Notes: generated by a model not told the origin, from the letters alone. A stretch of 64,000 nucleotides of DNA from Flammulina velutipes (GCA_011800155.1 CM022368.1:1240001-1304000); one strand, 5' to 3'; shown: positions 30,272 through 42,321, counted from the first letter of the stretch. A program made the numbers and translations.

Positions 30272-32673
30272 ATGGATAATCTCCATAACGCGCCTCCCGT
30301 TTGGCCCGCACTTCCAGCGCGATATTCAGATGGAATAGTGGGAGCCACATTTGGGGATATTGCCGTGTCGACGCCCAACGCTGAGGTTATGTACCGCCCC
30401 CTCGTCGATCAGCCTGCGTCTGTCATTCTCAATGAAGATTTCCGCTTTGGTCTTCATGACCCGACGACCCATCCTCAGCCCCTTCATAATTCATCCCGGT
30501 ATCTTGTCGCCATGCTGGCCCCGACTATGGATGGTGTTGACCATGTCCTGTTCCGCCCCTTCTCCCTGTCAGACTGGACACCGTCTACGGACGACCAGGC
30601 CTTCACTGGCCTGGGAACGTTGGATAAAAAGATCACTGGCATGCTTGTCGAGCACGGGAGGCAGCTTCTGACGAGGCTAAAACAGGCAGCTGACGATGCG
30701 TCTGCGAATCCTAACGGTCCTGTCAAATCGGAACACCTCAAAAACGAAAGAATGGAGCGCGAAATCTGGTACTTCAAGATGTACCATCGTCTCGTTCGCC
30801 GCGCGGCCTCTTTCGACGAGTGTCACTTTCGCTGGGTCAATGTGCAACGTTTGCACTTGAACCTTCAAGCGTACCTCGATTATATCACCATCTTCCTCCC
30901 CCGTTTCCGAAGCCTCTCAACCAAACCTCTCCCTGTCGACGCCTCTCGCGCTGGATGCATCACAACCAGCCTGTCCTATGCAATGGAATGCTACTTCGTA
31001 GGGCTTCCCGTTTGGTATATCTTCAAAGCCACCGGTGCACGCCCATCCCTGTTCAAACGTTATCTCGGAAAGTCTGAAGTGCAGGCCCTTCTGTGCGACA
31101 CTTGCATACCCGTTCGTGCTGTTCAGATGGGGGCTAGTAGGAGCAATGATGGGTCGTTTTCACTGGCCCCTGCGCCTGGTGCCCAGGTTCTCTGGATGGG
31201 ACAAGCAGACGATCCTGCGCGTTATGTTATCATGTCAAAGGTCCTGCGGGGCGAGTACTCCTACAAACAGCAGCTTTCGCCTCCTCAATCCAACACCCAG
31301 CCTTCGTCGTCTGCTGCCCCTTTGGCAGGATCTTCGTCTTGTAAGTGTATGCAACTGGACTCATATACCTGATTCTTACTCAGCTGTCACAGCCAACCCC
31401 AAACGTCCGCGCTCGCCTTCACCAGATGTCAACCTCGACAAACCTAGCAAGATATCCCGCTCCAAAAAGCGTAGCAAGAAAACGCCTCATACCAATGCCA
31501 CTCCGAACAACAGGTCCCTAAACGTGGAACGCGATCGCTGGAAAGACATTCGTTCTCCCATAACGCCTGCTGGAATCGACTGGTGGACTAGCCTCCTTGA
31601 AGAGGAGAAACATGCTCTCCATGCAGGACCCAACGTCGAGATCTCGTTTCCCGGGGTCTGCAAACCACATACGTTTTACGCCGCTCCTGATGGCTTCATC
31701 TTCGCAGAGATGGAGATGGAGACTACCCAAGCAGGATCACTTGTCAATTACGTGCGCCTCCGCCCTCTCATTCACTATAGGCTTGACTCGGTCACCGATC
31801 CCCTGACCAGTGTCAAGAGCTTGCGTGCACAAAGCTGGCGTACCATGCTCGGGCTTGGTGTCCTGGGTGCCGGCAAAGCTGGTAGTCGAGCTTCAATTGA
31901 CCGTCTCGCTGCAATCAACAATCTGAGGGATACCATGGCAGAGGCTCAACTGGAGGTAAACAACTTCTGCATGGGTCTAGTTCAGTACCTTACCAAACGA
32001 ATTATAGGTTTCTATTGATCTTACGAATCTCCGGAGTGTGCCAGCGCAATGGAAAGATGGCAACGTTCTCCGCGATGATGGTGTCCTCCCGCCTGTATCT
32101 GTCTGTCGGGAAATAATATGGGAAATGTACGAGTTGAACTTTCGCTCGGAGCTAGTTCTTCTCGACGCATTTGTCTTCGACTGGGCAAGGAACAGGAGGG
32201 AGAGAGAGGAGGCAAGAGCAAGGGAGACGAAGGAAAGAGAAGAAGAAAGAGCCAGACAAGGAGGAAATGCGAGGGAAGCAGAGGAATGGTTAGAGGCGGG
32301 GGAATTGTTAGAGGTGGGGGACTTGTCAGCGGCGGAGCGGCGTCTCGCCGTTCTCAACATGATTCCGCACTTCAAAGGCAACGTGGTGGTTGACAACGAC
32401 GATTTTCAGTCCCGGGGATTCGCAGCGCCTACCGCTACTGAACGTAAGATAGCGCTTTGTGGCCTGGTTGCTGTGATGCGCGGTTGGGGCGGGGATGCTA
32501 GTTTACCTCTGGAGGTTAACAACAAGGCGAACGTGTTCGAAGGGATCACTACAGTGTTTGGGGACGAGATCTTGGAGTTCTCGAAACTGGTTGGCCGGCA
32601 CTATATCAAATGTTATTACAAAGTCTTTGCTCGGGCGCCCACTCTTCCCCGGCGACTGCAAGCACAGATATAG
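30272..32673 (+). CDS. Cargo protein A of Plavaka-type element 2 (unknown function)
   Basis: Three exons (30272-31340, 31384-31955, 32008-32673) encode 768 residues homologous to cargo A of element 1 from end to end (GATFGDIAVSTPNAEVMYRP, FDECHFRWVNVQRLHLNLQA, WEMYELNFRSELVLLDAF). The last intron is at the same place as in element 1; the extra intron (31341-31383) falls in the Ser/Pro-rich linker. The basic nuclear signal in the linker (KISRSKKRSKKTP) is retained in character though not in sequence. A roughly 35-residue Arg/Glu-rich insertion (RNRREREEARARETKERE) is present only in this copy, after LLDAFVFDWA. No enzymatic motif is recognised. Confidence 0.75.
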
Positions 32674-33178
32674 AGGGATGTTTTTTTGGGACTGGCATTG
32701 TTTGGACTTCCCATATCTTCAACGCTTTGTATTGTATATCTATTTACTCCATGTCTCGCATATTTGGAATGCCTTGCTTCGTGTATATAATCCTAATATA
32801 GTCTACCTTTACGCACCTGCCCTATTGCTTAGTTTTACAACGTACATAGTTATATACCTGTAATTTGATGAATTCAAGAACTAGAAGGACTGCTCATCGT
32901 CGAGACTGAATCGTACACTAGTAAATTATTTAAACGATATAATAAAATAGAAAAACGTGATCCTTAGTTTGTTGGTATTTGTACATCATCTTGACTTCAT
33001 ACCTCCTCGTCGTTTGCACCACCGTCTTCTTTACCACCATCGTCGTTGCCAATATACGCTACCGGGCCCCGCGCCAGTAGCTTGTTGCACTTGTCGTCGC
33101 TGTCGGCCCCGCGCTGATAGTAGTGACAGCAATCTGTCGGGCCCCGCGCCCAACCATGGCTGCAGGGTAGGTGGATCT
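32674..33178. promoter_or_regulatory. Former leader region of element 2 TET-like gene, left part
   Basis: No gene. AT-rich sequence, then three GGCCCCGCGC-loop hairpins (33058-33162). The KDZ element is inserted immediately to the right, so these hairpins now lie about 13.6 kb from the dioxygenase gene they precede in element 1. Confidence 0.6.
33058..33162 (+). promoter_or_regulatory. Three GGCCCCGCGC-loop hairpins, element 2
   Basis: Hairpin 1: GCTAC/GTAGC with a 14-nt loop. Hairpin 2: GCTGTC/GATAGT (two G-U) with an 11-nt loop. Hairpin 3: only an outer CAGC/GCTG pairing remains around the 14-nt loop core. Loop lengths follow the order in element 1. Confidence 0.7.
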
Positions 33179-33231
33179 GCAGTGGTTATAATCACTCAGC
33201 AATTTTGCGGATCAGGTGGATATAACCACTG
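33179..33231 (+). repeat. KDZ left terminal inverted repeat
   Basis: GCAGTGGTTATAATCACTCA, then a TTTTGC block and TGGATATAACCACT; these blocks align in order with the reverse complement of 46515-46567. Confidence 0.6.
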
Positions 33232-33264
33232 GCCATCTCAATACCCCGGTGGTTATACCCACTG
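33181..33264. repeat. GTGGTTATAnnCAC motif array at KDZ left end
   Basis: Three copies in 85 bp: AGTGGTTATAATCACT (33181), the reverse complement of GGTGGATATAACCACTGG (33215) and CGGTGGTTATACCCACTGA (33248). They look like binding sites for the transposase. Confidence 0.55.
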
Positions 33265-33440
33265 AGTCCTAGGTCCACCTAAGCCTGTGCTTACTGCCAC
33301 TTCCAACCACTCCGGGAGGTATAACTCCTTGCAATACCATTAATTTTCTCGCATTTCAGCTAAAATGTTTAATTTTTCATTAAACCACAAAATATATATA
33401 TATACAGCGCGCGGAGCGCGCCCAAAAAAAGTCCACGTGT

Positions 33441-36400
33441 CTAAGTGTCCCGCGTAGCCGCGTCGTCGTCTCTGTTAGCCACACCACTCGGAGTCCTCTC
33501 CTCAGCCTCGTGCTCGTCATCTGATTCCTCCACGACCTCCAGGTCTACGCGATCAGGGACACGTTGCCTACCCACACGCGCAGGTTTCGCCCATGTCGCC
33601 ACAAAGCTCGAACGAATGCTCCGGTAGACATAGGCCTGGCGCCGCGCGAGCGCTTTGACTCCCTCCAAGCCTAGAGCATCCAAATCGTCTCGCGCCGTCT
33701 CACGCCTCTCCCACTGTAACGCCTCGTACTCCAGGGAGGCTAGCGTGTAGGTGCGCTCGTCCATACCCAGCACCGTCTCCTCCCGCCAGCGTGCGACCCG
33801 TGCACGGCTTTTCAACCATTCAACACGAATGGCCCCATCAAGATCATCCTTGCCAATCCCCTCCAGCGCCCCACCCATCAACCAGATCCACGAAAGGGTA
33901 TGACTCCCACTCCCAAAAGAAACACCGGCGCTTGGCTTCCTGGCATTATCAATATCGAAAATCTCGGTGTCCAGGGCTCGGATATCCTCTTGTTTCAGAA
34001 TACGAAGAACCTTTTCCCATTCCCCGGGCCCACGCAACACAAGAAGGGCATCTCGTGCACGATGGTACTTCTCAGCTGCAAGGCTTGACTTCCCCTCCAG
34101 GCGCTTGATAGCAGCAAAAGCACGTCCCGTCTGGCGTTGTCCGCGCAAGTTTCGGCGACGGAATGCCTTCAGAGAGCGCCGTGTCCTCTGCATCGTACGT
34201 ATCGTTTCGAGTGCGTCATAGCACTGCGCCTCTCGGAATTTTTCCTCCTTCAAAGCAAAGCCTTCCGTGCATCCAGATCCTCGCAGCCCAGCTGCCACCT
34301 CAGAGGGCAAGATCAACATTTCCGTCTCCACATCGCCCTCTCGACACCCTGATTTCGCGGCCAGAAGTGCCACGCTACACGGCATATAGACGGCTTGCAG
34401 TTCGCGGAATTGACGTAGATGGCGCTGCAGGGCAATTCGCTTGTCTTGGATGTCTTTAACGACGGCGGGAGCTTCCGAATCATCACTGTTGAGCAGATGA
34501 ATGATACGGCGCCTTTTTGACAAAAAACCAGTCAATTGCAATGCCGATATCAGAAAACAGAAAACTCACTGTTGATCTTCGATAAGAAGACCCAGCGACA
34601 TGCACTGGGTTGCGCTGGTGTCGTGAATAGGCGATGTTCCCTGATCAGAGAGACGTTCATCCTCGGCCAAGTCCTGTCGCACCACAGCCTCAGAGGCATC
34701 TAAATGGGTTCGTCAGCTTGTAAATAAAGGAAGGAGTAGCGCAGACATACACGTCGCAGGAAAGTAGTACGGACTAGGAAGGTCGCGTTTTTTCTCCCCA
34801 GTCTCCCTCTCCCAAGCCTCGATCTCCTTTGTCCACCGTGCAATAGCTTCCTTGGGAATAATCGCAGTGAAATCTTCGTGCGCCTCGGTATGGGTTCTGC
34901 ACGCGATGTTCGCCTTCGCCAGGCGTTGATGAAGCAATGTTCCTACAACCGATATTAGCTCAAACCTCACTGAAAAGAGCAAAAACTCACCGAGCCGTGT
35001 TAATTTCTCCCAATTATGGGCACCGAAGCGTCGGTCAAGCATATCATGACGCCCGCCAGGGAGCATCTCCTTGGTTGCAGGAGCAGACGCGTTGATACCG
35101 GACCAAGTACGTTCAATGCCCTCCCCATCAGTGCGCCCTATGCCATTCTGTATGTTCATACAATACTTGCACTGGCAGGCGATTTTATGGCCTGGCGAAT
35201 GACATTTCGGTATGCCCCCTTCTGGCACGAGGTCGTCCGGAAGACGCAGGGCTTCTGGAAGTTTGCGCATTCGTTCCATTAACTGGATGCTCCACTGACA
35301 CCAGATATCATAAGAGAAGAAGAGCCTCTTCAATGTTGACGTCTGGATCTGGATCGCGGAAAACGCGATGTAATCCATGTTACAATACCTACAAAAAATG
35401 TATCAGCCAAATCCCGCGCCCATGAAAGAGAAAACGTACCGTTCTCCTCGCTGGAGATCTCCTACTCCGCGGGGACGAATCATTTCGTGACGCGCACAGA
35501 TACACATCCCTACGCCGGTAGCTTGGAGTCCCGCGGAGGCTTTGGTTTCTGCGTGGGCCAATGTCTTGAAACCACTGCAGGAACTAACCTGGAAAACATC
35601 AGAATGTCGTTCTCACCTGAATAAGAGCGCGACTTACATCCTTCTGACGCGGGTACTTCGCCAGGTGCTCCAAATAATCTCGGTTCTCAACAAAATAGGC
35701 CTTCCCGGTATGAAGGCCAGGGTCCCTATTACTCAGTCGGCGTAGGTTACTCAGTCGAAAGTTGGCGTCGAGGGCAATGATCAGCATGAAACGGTACCTA
35801 AGGGGAGGTGTCAAAATTGAACCCAATAAATGATAGTATAGTGAACTCACTGTTCCGCATCGGGTAAGGATTGCCATCCCAATGGCAAGTTCACCCCATC
35901 CCGTGGGCACGCAGGGCAAGGTATGGCTAGTTCCCCCGGACCAGTCGTTGCAACGCCATCCGCTACGTTTCCGCGGCCCGCTCGCTTCATCATCTTGAGA
36001 TGCGCAAACTGGCGGTTCATTCGGAGATATGCCTTGTAACGCGACTGAAACATGGTGATTATTAGAACAAAATCTTTGTCAAATGAATTAGCGTACCTTG
36101 GGAATATCAACCCCCGTATTATCAGTCATCCGCGCCAGGCCATTGTAGTGTTCGTAAGGCGACAGTTTTCCTGTTGTAGCAAGCTTCTCAAAGGACTCGA
36201 GAAGACGGAAAGTGGCGCCAGACCACGGGAATCGATAAGTGGATGGAAAAATTTCGGCACGAAGCAGCTGCAAACGGCGAGCGACTCGGTGTTCGCAGCC
36301 GCAGAAATCGACATTGACGTGATGAATACCGTTGTCGTGCAGGATGGTGAAATCGTCCCGGCCGGGTTCTGGGTTGGTGCAGCCGCTACTGCTGTGCGGT

Positions 36401-37089
36401 CCGAGTGAAAGACGTAGTCCCAGGTTTTGAAGTGTGACTCTCTTGAAAAACCCATCCTCCCAAAGCTAGATAACCAAGTCAGCGAGGGAAGGAGGGATTC
36501 AGGATTAACAAAGACTGACTTTAATTCGATGGAACGGAAGACGGGCGTGCGAGTGGAGAATGCACGAGTGGCACTCTAGGAATGATCCAAAACAGTCCTC
36601 ACACGCGAAGACAGCGGGGCCCGCCACTACTTCTGAACCCGCCAGTGGGCATGAAGCACACCGTTCCGTGTCTGCATCCCCTCGACCTTCCAAGCGCACA
36701 AACTCATCGAGAAACTCTTGCTGCCGCCCCTCTCGCACCCAAACCAACAATGTATCGTCCTAGGTAGTAGATGTGATGTGAATAAACGAAGCCTTAGTGT
36801 CCCAAGGAAAACGCACCGAATTGGCATAACGGCGAGCGGTCTTTACAGCACGTGTTGGAGCTTGGGGAATGAACGAATCCGCTACAGCAGAATCGAAGTG
36901 TCTAGCCCAGTCAACGCGTTGGGAGGCTCCAGCGACCACGTCCACCTGTGCGCAAACCTCCGGGATAGAAGTGCGTAAACGTTTGCGGTCGCGAGTAAGT
37001 TCTTGCCTGCGCGCCAAAAGGGATGTGGTTCCTTGGTCTTCGTCATCGTCTGCGCGAGCAACACGAAGAGCACGTTTGGAACCAACCAT
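33441..37089 (-). CDS. KDZ (Kyakuja-Dileera-Zisupton) transposase
   Basis: Ten exons (36817-37089, 36520-36759, 36097-36465, 35851-36044, 35638-35797, 35440-35588, 34991-35388, 34751-34942, 34570-34699, 33441-34512) give an intact 1058-residue protein. Residues 92-171 hold a CxC2-like Cys cluster (CASCPL, CEDCFGSFLECHSCILHSHA). The core shows VDFCGCEHRVARRLQLLRAE, RMTDNTGVDIPK, IPCPACPRDGVNLPLGW, FFSYDIWCQWS and GRTDGEGIERTWSGINASAP, all diagnostic of KDZ transposases. The C-terminal 350 residues are helical with many charged residues. This enzyme should mobilise the 33179-46567 element. KDZ elements are an abundant class in Agaricomycetes and are known to be linked to TET/JBP genes. Confidence 0.92.
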
Positions 37090-37366
37090 TAGGAGGACCC
37101 GTGGAATAAGTACGAGGAGGTTGTAAACAGACCCTAACCCGCCATCAGTATCAGTTGTTGAATGTTCCCACGCAACCAGCTGCGATCCGTGGCCAACACC
37201 AGCCTTTGGCTGGCTTATCGGCGTTGCCGATATGGCCTACGTTCGCATGCTGATAGAGAAAACATTGTAATTTTTACGGGACACTCTAAATGAAGCTACG
37301 GTACAACTAAATTTAATGCGGTTTACTATGTATATACTCTATTACAATTTCTACCGACCCCAATGT

Positions 37367-38501
37367 TTACCTAGGAGGACCGGACATCAAGCCACGTACA
37401 ATGCCACAAACCAGCATATGATCCTCGGGGTCGCGGGGGTGGTCGGCCAAATATCTCGCGTATGTGTGAGAGACCATCCCCGGCGTCATCCCAGTGAAAT
37501 CGGGGTAACGGGAGGGGTCGTACCTCGGGGGTGACCGACCAGACGACGACGACGACGACGCCTCGCTGTCAGGAGAGCCTGAACGAGAGCCCGCGACAGG
37601 GGATGGGGAAAGCGATGAAAACGACGACGGAGAGGAAGGATAGTCCAATGGTGAGGACGACCGCTCCCTCTTGATATAGATAGGCGAGGACGACCGCTCC
37701 CTCTCCATTGCGATTTGGGGGGATGAGCTCTCCCTCTTGATTGACACATCAGGAGGAGGGGGCGACAACCTCTCGGAGGAGGGCGAACGTGCTGGAGAGG
37801 GAGTCGTGGACGGGCGCGGCGACGTCGTCGCACGCGGCTTACGGGGACTGTTGGGAAGCAATGCAGCGCGGTTCTCTCCCTTGACCGGAGAGGAGTGACT
37901 CGGTTTGGCTCGCGCCTTGCGTGGACTGTCAGGAATAATGACACCCTTCGGCCTGGCAGGGAGCATGCGAGAGCTCGTGTAGCCCTTTCCTGCTTGCTTT
38001 GGCAACGGGCGCGGGCCTTTTGGGCGATCGTTGGCCTCCAAATTAGACATATCGATGGGGCGCCAAAGACCATACTTGGTCCGGCGATACCTCAGCATTT
38101 CTACAGCCCACATAAGGCCTGGCCAGATGAGACCCTAGAAAATTGTTAGCCAATCTCCTGCATACGCAAGGAACATCCTCACCAAACGGCGGCGGCGAAG
38201 ACGAAGTTTGAACGCGAGTTCCCCTTCATCCAGCTCACGGGCCTGACGAAATTCGACATCGAAAGCAGTGAACAGCTTTTTCCGGAATCCCCGAAGTCCT
38301 CCGATTTCCAGGTGTGGATTCCCGCGTACACGAACGAAACCAGTGGCGTACGGCAGTAAGAACGATTTCATGTCTCCCAACAGGCCCTAAGTGGGAGATT
38401 AAAAAAAGATGCACAGGTCAGAGAATGCATACCTTGGGAGCAATCGGGGTGAAGAGCAACGCTTGTCCGCGGATGAGCACCTTGCTTTTTTTCCTACCCA
38501 T
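37367..38501 (-). CDS. KDZ cargo protein B, unknown
   Basis: Three exons (38433-38501, 38183-38386, 37367-38134) encode 346 residues. The N-terminal 120 residues look globular (LLPYATGFVRVRGNPHLEIG, FDVEFRQARELDEGELAFKL). The rest is a long disordered region rich in Ser, Pro and Arg with repeated IKRERSSSP-type units, ending MVSHTYARYLADHPRDPEDH. The start MGRKKSKV is almost the same as that of the next gene upstream (MGRKKLYK), hinting at a shared N-terminal targeting peptide. No domain is recognised. Same strand as the KDZ transposase and 277 bp from it. Confidence 0.65.
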
Positions 38502-38720
38502 GGATGTGCAGAAGCTTGAGCTTGATTGTAAAATGTGAGGGTACCAAACGCGATAGCGTCGACCGGAGTCTGAATTGCTCCTGTACAGTACCCTAATCAA
38601 GGTTTAGAAGCGCACTCTACGCACGTAAGTGGCGGTGGCACGGTGGCAGTGCAAGTGTGGCGCATCGTCGCGTACAGAATCCTGAGTGTAGCGGCTGACG
38701 AAGCGACAATATTGATAGAT

Positions 38721-39395
38721 CTATGAAGACTGTTGAAATAACAAGGCTCTATTTTTGGCGGCGTTACGCAGCTTATGTTTCTCCGCCCACCCTAACATAT
38801 CCTCAACGTATTCTAGCATGCGGGCAAATTTGTCCCGCGTGGCCGCTCCCTCCTTCCAGGCATTGTGCAGAATCCCGCCCTCCTCTTTGATGCATTCCAA
38901 ATCGACCTCGATTGCGGCGAGAAGAGTGTTGTATTCGGCGACAAAGTCGATGAAAAGGAGGCGGCCGTCCTCTCTGTCCAAGGACTTGTACTGCTCGAGC
39001 AGCGTTTTGGCGTATTTGCAAAGGGACGGGCCCACAGTGGCTGTCATGCATCCATCTTGCACGCGAATGCGTCGGATATGGCGTCGAATGGCAGCTTCGT
39101 TGACGATACTAGTGCACAAAATTAGCGAGCTGAGGTCACATAATGGAAACACACGTACGGAATGGGGGCGCTTGCTCGGACAGGCTGGACTGCGGGACGG
39201 ACTCGATCTCCGCCTGATTTCTTGTCATAGTAGCGCCGCATTTTCTCTTGTTGCTCCTCGCGATTGCTGCTGCGCAGTCAGTTTTCCAGTACCATGAGAG
39301 GATATGAGATCGCACCGATGATACCAAGCCCGTTTACGGGCACGCTCGGCTTCCAGCCGTTCATCCTCGTCCTTGTACAATTTCTTGCGGCCCAT
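38721..39395 (-). CDS. KDZ cargo protein C, unknown
   Basis: Three exons (39316-39395, 39159-39269, 38721-39108) encode 192 residues. It starts MGRKKLYKDEDERLEAERAR and continues as a highly charged helix (REEQQEKMRRYYDKKSGGD), followed by a helical domain (IRRHIRRIRVQDGCMTATVG, FIDFVAEYNTLLAAIEVDLE, FARMLEYVEDMLGWAEKHKL). The N-terminal Lys/Arg/Glu helix is likely a coiled coil or nucleic-acid-binding segment. No family is recognised. It sits in a minus-strand run of genes that ends with the transposase. Confidence 0.65.
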
Positions 39396-39657
39396 GGCAA
39401 TTCGGAAAGAAAAAGACGACGCCAAACGATGATCGCAAATCCAACCGGGTCACATGTGTGAGAAGAAAAGGATCTTGCTCCGAGTCCTACAGGCGTACAA
39501 ATACTATCTATTTCTATCCATGCAAAGAGAAACCATTGCTTTATCCAGTTGGCTTGCTACATGACGACATAATATCTCTAAGGGAAAGAGTCAGATAATA
39601 TCTGGCCAGACAGAGACACTCACATACAGTTCGGACTTGGGCGCATTATTTTCACCT

Positions 39658-39990
39658 TCAGCAAAAGTGATGCTCGGACGTAGAGGTAGCTGAGTGAGCG
39701 TCGACAGCGACGCTTGGACTGGCGCAAAATTCGTAGACGCTGGTGACGGCAATGAGCTCAGGTGATGGAGGGACTAAAGGGAAGGCATACCTTTGAGCGA
39801 CGTGCCAGTACATTTGCGCATCATCCATCCCGCTCATGTTTCCCTTCCAGCACAGGCAAGCAGCGTTGGCGGCGACAGAACATTGGTCCGGCGGAAATCG
39901 ACACCTAGAATAGCTGGGCTGGAAACACGTCAGAGCCAGGCTACTAACACCCAGAAAGAGAGAAAGAAGACGCCCTCGGGAACGAGACAT
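39658..39990 (-). CDS. Possible small secreted Cys-rich protein in KDZ element
   Basis: Two exons (39791-39990, 39658-39739) encode 93 residues. The N-terminus (RSRGRLLSLFLGVSSLALTC) reads as a signal peptide with a basic n-region and hydrophobic core. The mature part has several cysteines (RCRFPPDQCSVAANAACLCW). The intron is 51 bp with good splice sites but is in frame, so the unspliced reading also stays open. No homologue is recognised. A secreted small protein would be unexpected cargo for a transposon; it could also be a host fragment captured by the element or a chance ORF. Confidence 0.4.
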   Translation of the reverse strand: MSRSRGRLLSLFLGVSSLALTCFQPSYSRCRFPPDQCSVAANAACLCWKGNMSGMDDAQMYWHVAQRYAFPLVPPSPELIAVTSVYEFCASPSVAVDAHSATSTSEHHFC

Positions 39991-41018
39991 GCCAGCTAAC
40001 AGTCCTCTAGCGCAGTCCCTGGTTGAACCGCGTAGAGGCGGCATGAAGGCATACGGCGAAGACGAGGGAAAAAGGGAATATGTAAGATATGAAGATACAA
40101 GACATACCAGCAGGAGACGTTACTTGAGGATCCAGTCGCGGGAGTCGGTGCTCAGAGAGTAGACGACAGTGGTGGGCAATACTAAGATGGCTTTGTTTGG
40201 TCTTCGGTGGGGCCTGGGTTTGGCCATTGATGGGTTGCCATCTAGTGACGAATAGCCGTCTAGTAACGAATAGCCGTCTAGTAACGAATAGCCGTCTAGT
40301 AGATGGAAATCGCCGGATCAGTACCTTGGAAATTTGGGAAATTTAAAAGTCTTTCTACATTGCTCCTGTGGTCAATCCTTCATAGTACAGGGGCTTAACG
40401 AGTGTTACTAACCTATTTGCGACCTTCGTCCCGCTACAATTATATCATTTCTGGCCCTAACGAGTTAGCGTCTAATAAAAGTCTAATGGGAACGAAAGGC
40501 ATTCATATTCCTGTACGCAAGATGAGAATGAAGTAAGTAATTGGTCGAGGTGCGCTCGGTGGGTGGTCCGGTTATTGGGGAAATGTCGGAAATGCATTGG
40601 CATACAATACAAAAGAGTTATGCAACCTCAAACCAGGCAATTAGACTGTCGTGAGCTCTAGAATGAGTGAACGATTGGTCTGCGGTGGGAAACTTACCAC
40701 GGAAGTTCAGGTTATATTTAGAGACATTTGATGGCGTCGCTTGATGGTGGTGCCGCCTTGTCTTACTCCCACCATCACGACCAACTGTCGAGCCGTAGTG
40801 CTGCAAGACCGACTTTCCTTCCAGCAGGCAAGACAGACATGAACTGGAAACACGCGCAATGTAGCAGCGGCGGGTCATAGGACGTGCCTATTATGTAGGC
40901 GTTGCCAACGGCCGACGGAGTTTTTGGTCAGACTTTTTGCTCGCTGTTCGGTTCGAGCTAACTAAATTTTCAACCATCACCTCCACCAACCACCACTGCT
41001 ACCATCGCTCTGTTAGCC
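39991..41018. other. KDZ central spacer
   Basis: About 1 kb without a supported gene, between the minus-strand and plus-strand gene groups of the KDZ element. It includes an 18-bp tandem repeat (40241-40302) and the likely promoter of the plus-strand group. An 86-codon minus-strand ORF (40618-40878) has no recognisable features. Confidence 0.5.
40241..40302. repeat. 18-bp tandem repeat, 3.4 copies
   Basis: TCTAGT(G/A)ACGAATAGCCG is repeated three times and followed by a partial copy TCTAGTAG. Confidence 0.9.
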
Positions 41019-41568
41019 ATGCCTGTCTATGACTACCACCAGTACGTTCCCCTTCCGTCTTTTTAAGCATCTGCTTCAACATTAATCTTTAGTTTCACTG
41101 GCCTGCGGAAATTGTTCTTGGACGGTCAATGCGCCATGTATTTCGCCATGCGCCAAAGATCCAAGAACGCTCAAGCCCGCATCTGTGTTGAGGCCGTCTC
41201 CGTTGTCTTCCTCGAGGCGTTTCCGTGGTGGTTGCCTGAAAGCGTTGAGCCCAGGGACCCCAAGATTTACGTGGAACCGACGGGGCCAGACGTGCCAAGG
41301 CAGAGAGCAGAGGCGACGTTACGCGTGCAGGGGGTCCGTTGTCTTTCTCTGTTCATCTTTCGTTGGGCTCATCCCTTCTTGATAGTGGATTCAAGCTCAT
41401 CTGGAGTACGCGTGGGGTCATCGTGTTCTCGCTCATGCGGTTCGCACCTTCGAGGACCAATTTGGGATGGCATTCTGCCAGGTAGACCACGCGTGCGCCT
41501 GCGGTGATCCAAGGGCTCCCGTTACCTATGTGCCAGAGGCGTTACAGGACGTTCATAAACATGACTGA
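41019..41568 (+). CDS. KDZ cargo protein E1, unknown
   Basis: Three exons (41019-41041, 41093-41333, 41386-41568) encode 148 residues. It has the same gene structure as the next gene: a tiny first exon (MPVYDYH), then FTGLRKLFLDGQCAMYFAMR, the motif FPWWLPESVEPRDPKIYVEP, an intron, and a last exon WIQAHLEYAWGHRVLAHAVR ending with a Cys/His cluster (CQVDHACACG). The Cys/His cluster could bind a metal. No family is recognised, but the N-terminal half is shared with E2 and partly with the longer E3, so the three form a local paralogous group. Confidence 0.7.
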
Positions 41569-41741
41569 TATCCCACCGTCTGGATTGGACAGTATTTCTT
41601 GTACCTATCGTGTTCGCGCAGTGTTTTTTTACATCCCTTTTTTTGTATAGTTCATACTGTACATTTTTCGTCCTGTAAATAAATGACTGATGTGATTCGC
41701 GAAAATTGATGTGTGACCCAAGTTGGCTTCAACCATCAGCT

Positions 41742-42321
41742 ATGCCTCCGTATACGTTCTATCAGTTCGTCGTCTTGTCTTCCTTGTTCTTTTGCTTTGC
41801 GTTAATCTCTGTTCCACAGCTTCAAGGGTGAGCGTAAACGCTTCCTTGACTCACATTGCACCGTCTATTTCGTGTTGCGCGAGAAACAAACCGATTCGAC
41901 CAACCACGTCGATGCCCACATACGTGCGGTGTACCTCCTGTACCTGGAGAAGTTTCCGTGGTGGTTGCCAGAAGAGTTGGAGCCCGAAGAGGGAAAGGCT
42001 TACATAGAACCAGCAGGACGCGGTATGGCGAAGCACAAGGAGGAGAGATGTTACCTCATCCAGCAGGTGTGTTTCTCTTCAGTTCGAATTGTAGCTATCA
42101 CTGACGATGTCTACTGGCATTAGTGGATAGAAGCCCACCTGGAGTTCGCCTGGAATTACCGTCTCGCTTCCCATCAAATCCGCGTCTTTGAAGACCTTTT
42201 TGGCCTGGCATTTTGCAGTTCCGACCATGCCTGTCATTGCAGTGGAGTCCATCCCTCACCCAACCCGCGCCCCCCTGTAGCATACGTTAAAGGGCCTCTT
42301 CAAGATGTCTTTCAAGTATAA
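41742..42321 (+). CDS. KDZ cargo protein E2, paralogue of E1
   Basis: Three exons (41742-41764, 41820-42066, 42124-42321) encode 155 residues. Key parts align with E1: FKGERKRFLDSHCTVYFVLR, KFPWWLPEELEPEEGKAYIE, WIEAHLEFAWNYRLASHQIR, RVFEDLFGLAFC and a Cys/His cluster (CSSDHACHCSG). Intron positions are the same as in E1, so the pair arose by tandem duplication inside the element and both copies have stayed open. Function unknown. Confidence 0.7.

Noticed and set aside
40241..40302. CRISPR-like repeat array
   Set aside because: Direct 18-bp repeats without spacers in a eukaryotic genome; an ordinary tandem repeat.
40618..40878. Minus-strand 86-codon ORF in the KDZ spacer
   Set aside because: No start context, domain or homologous copy to support it.
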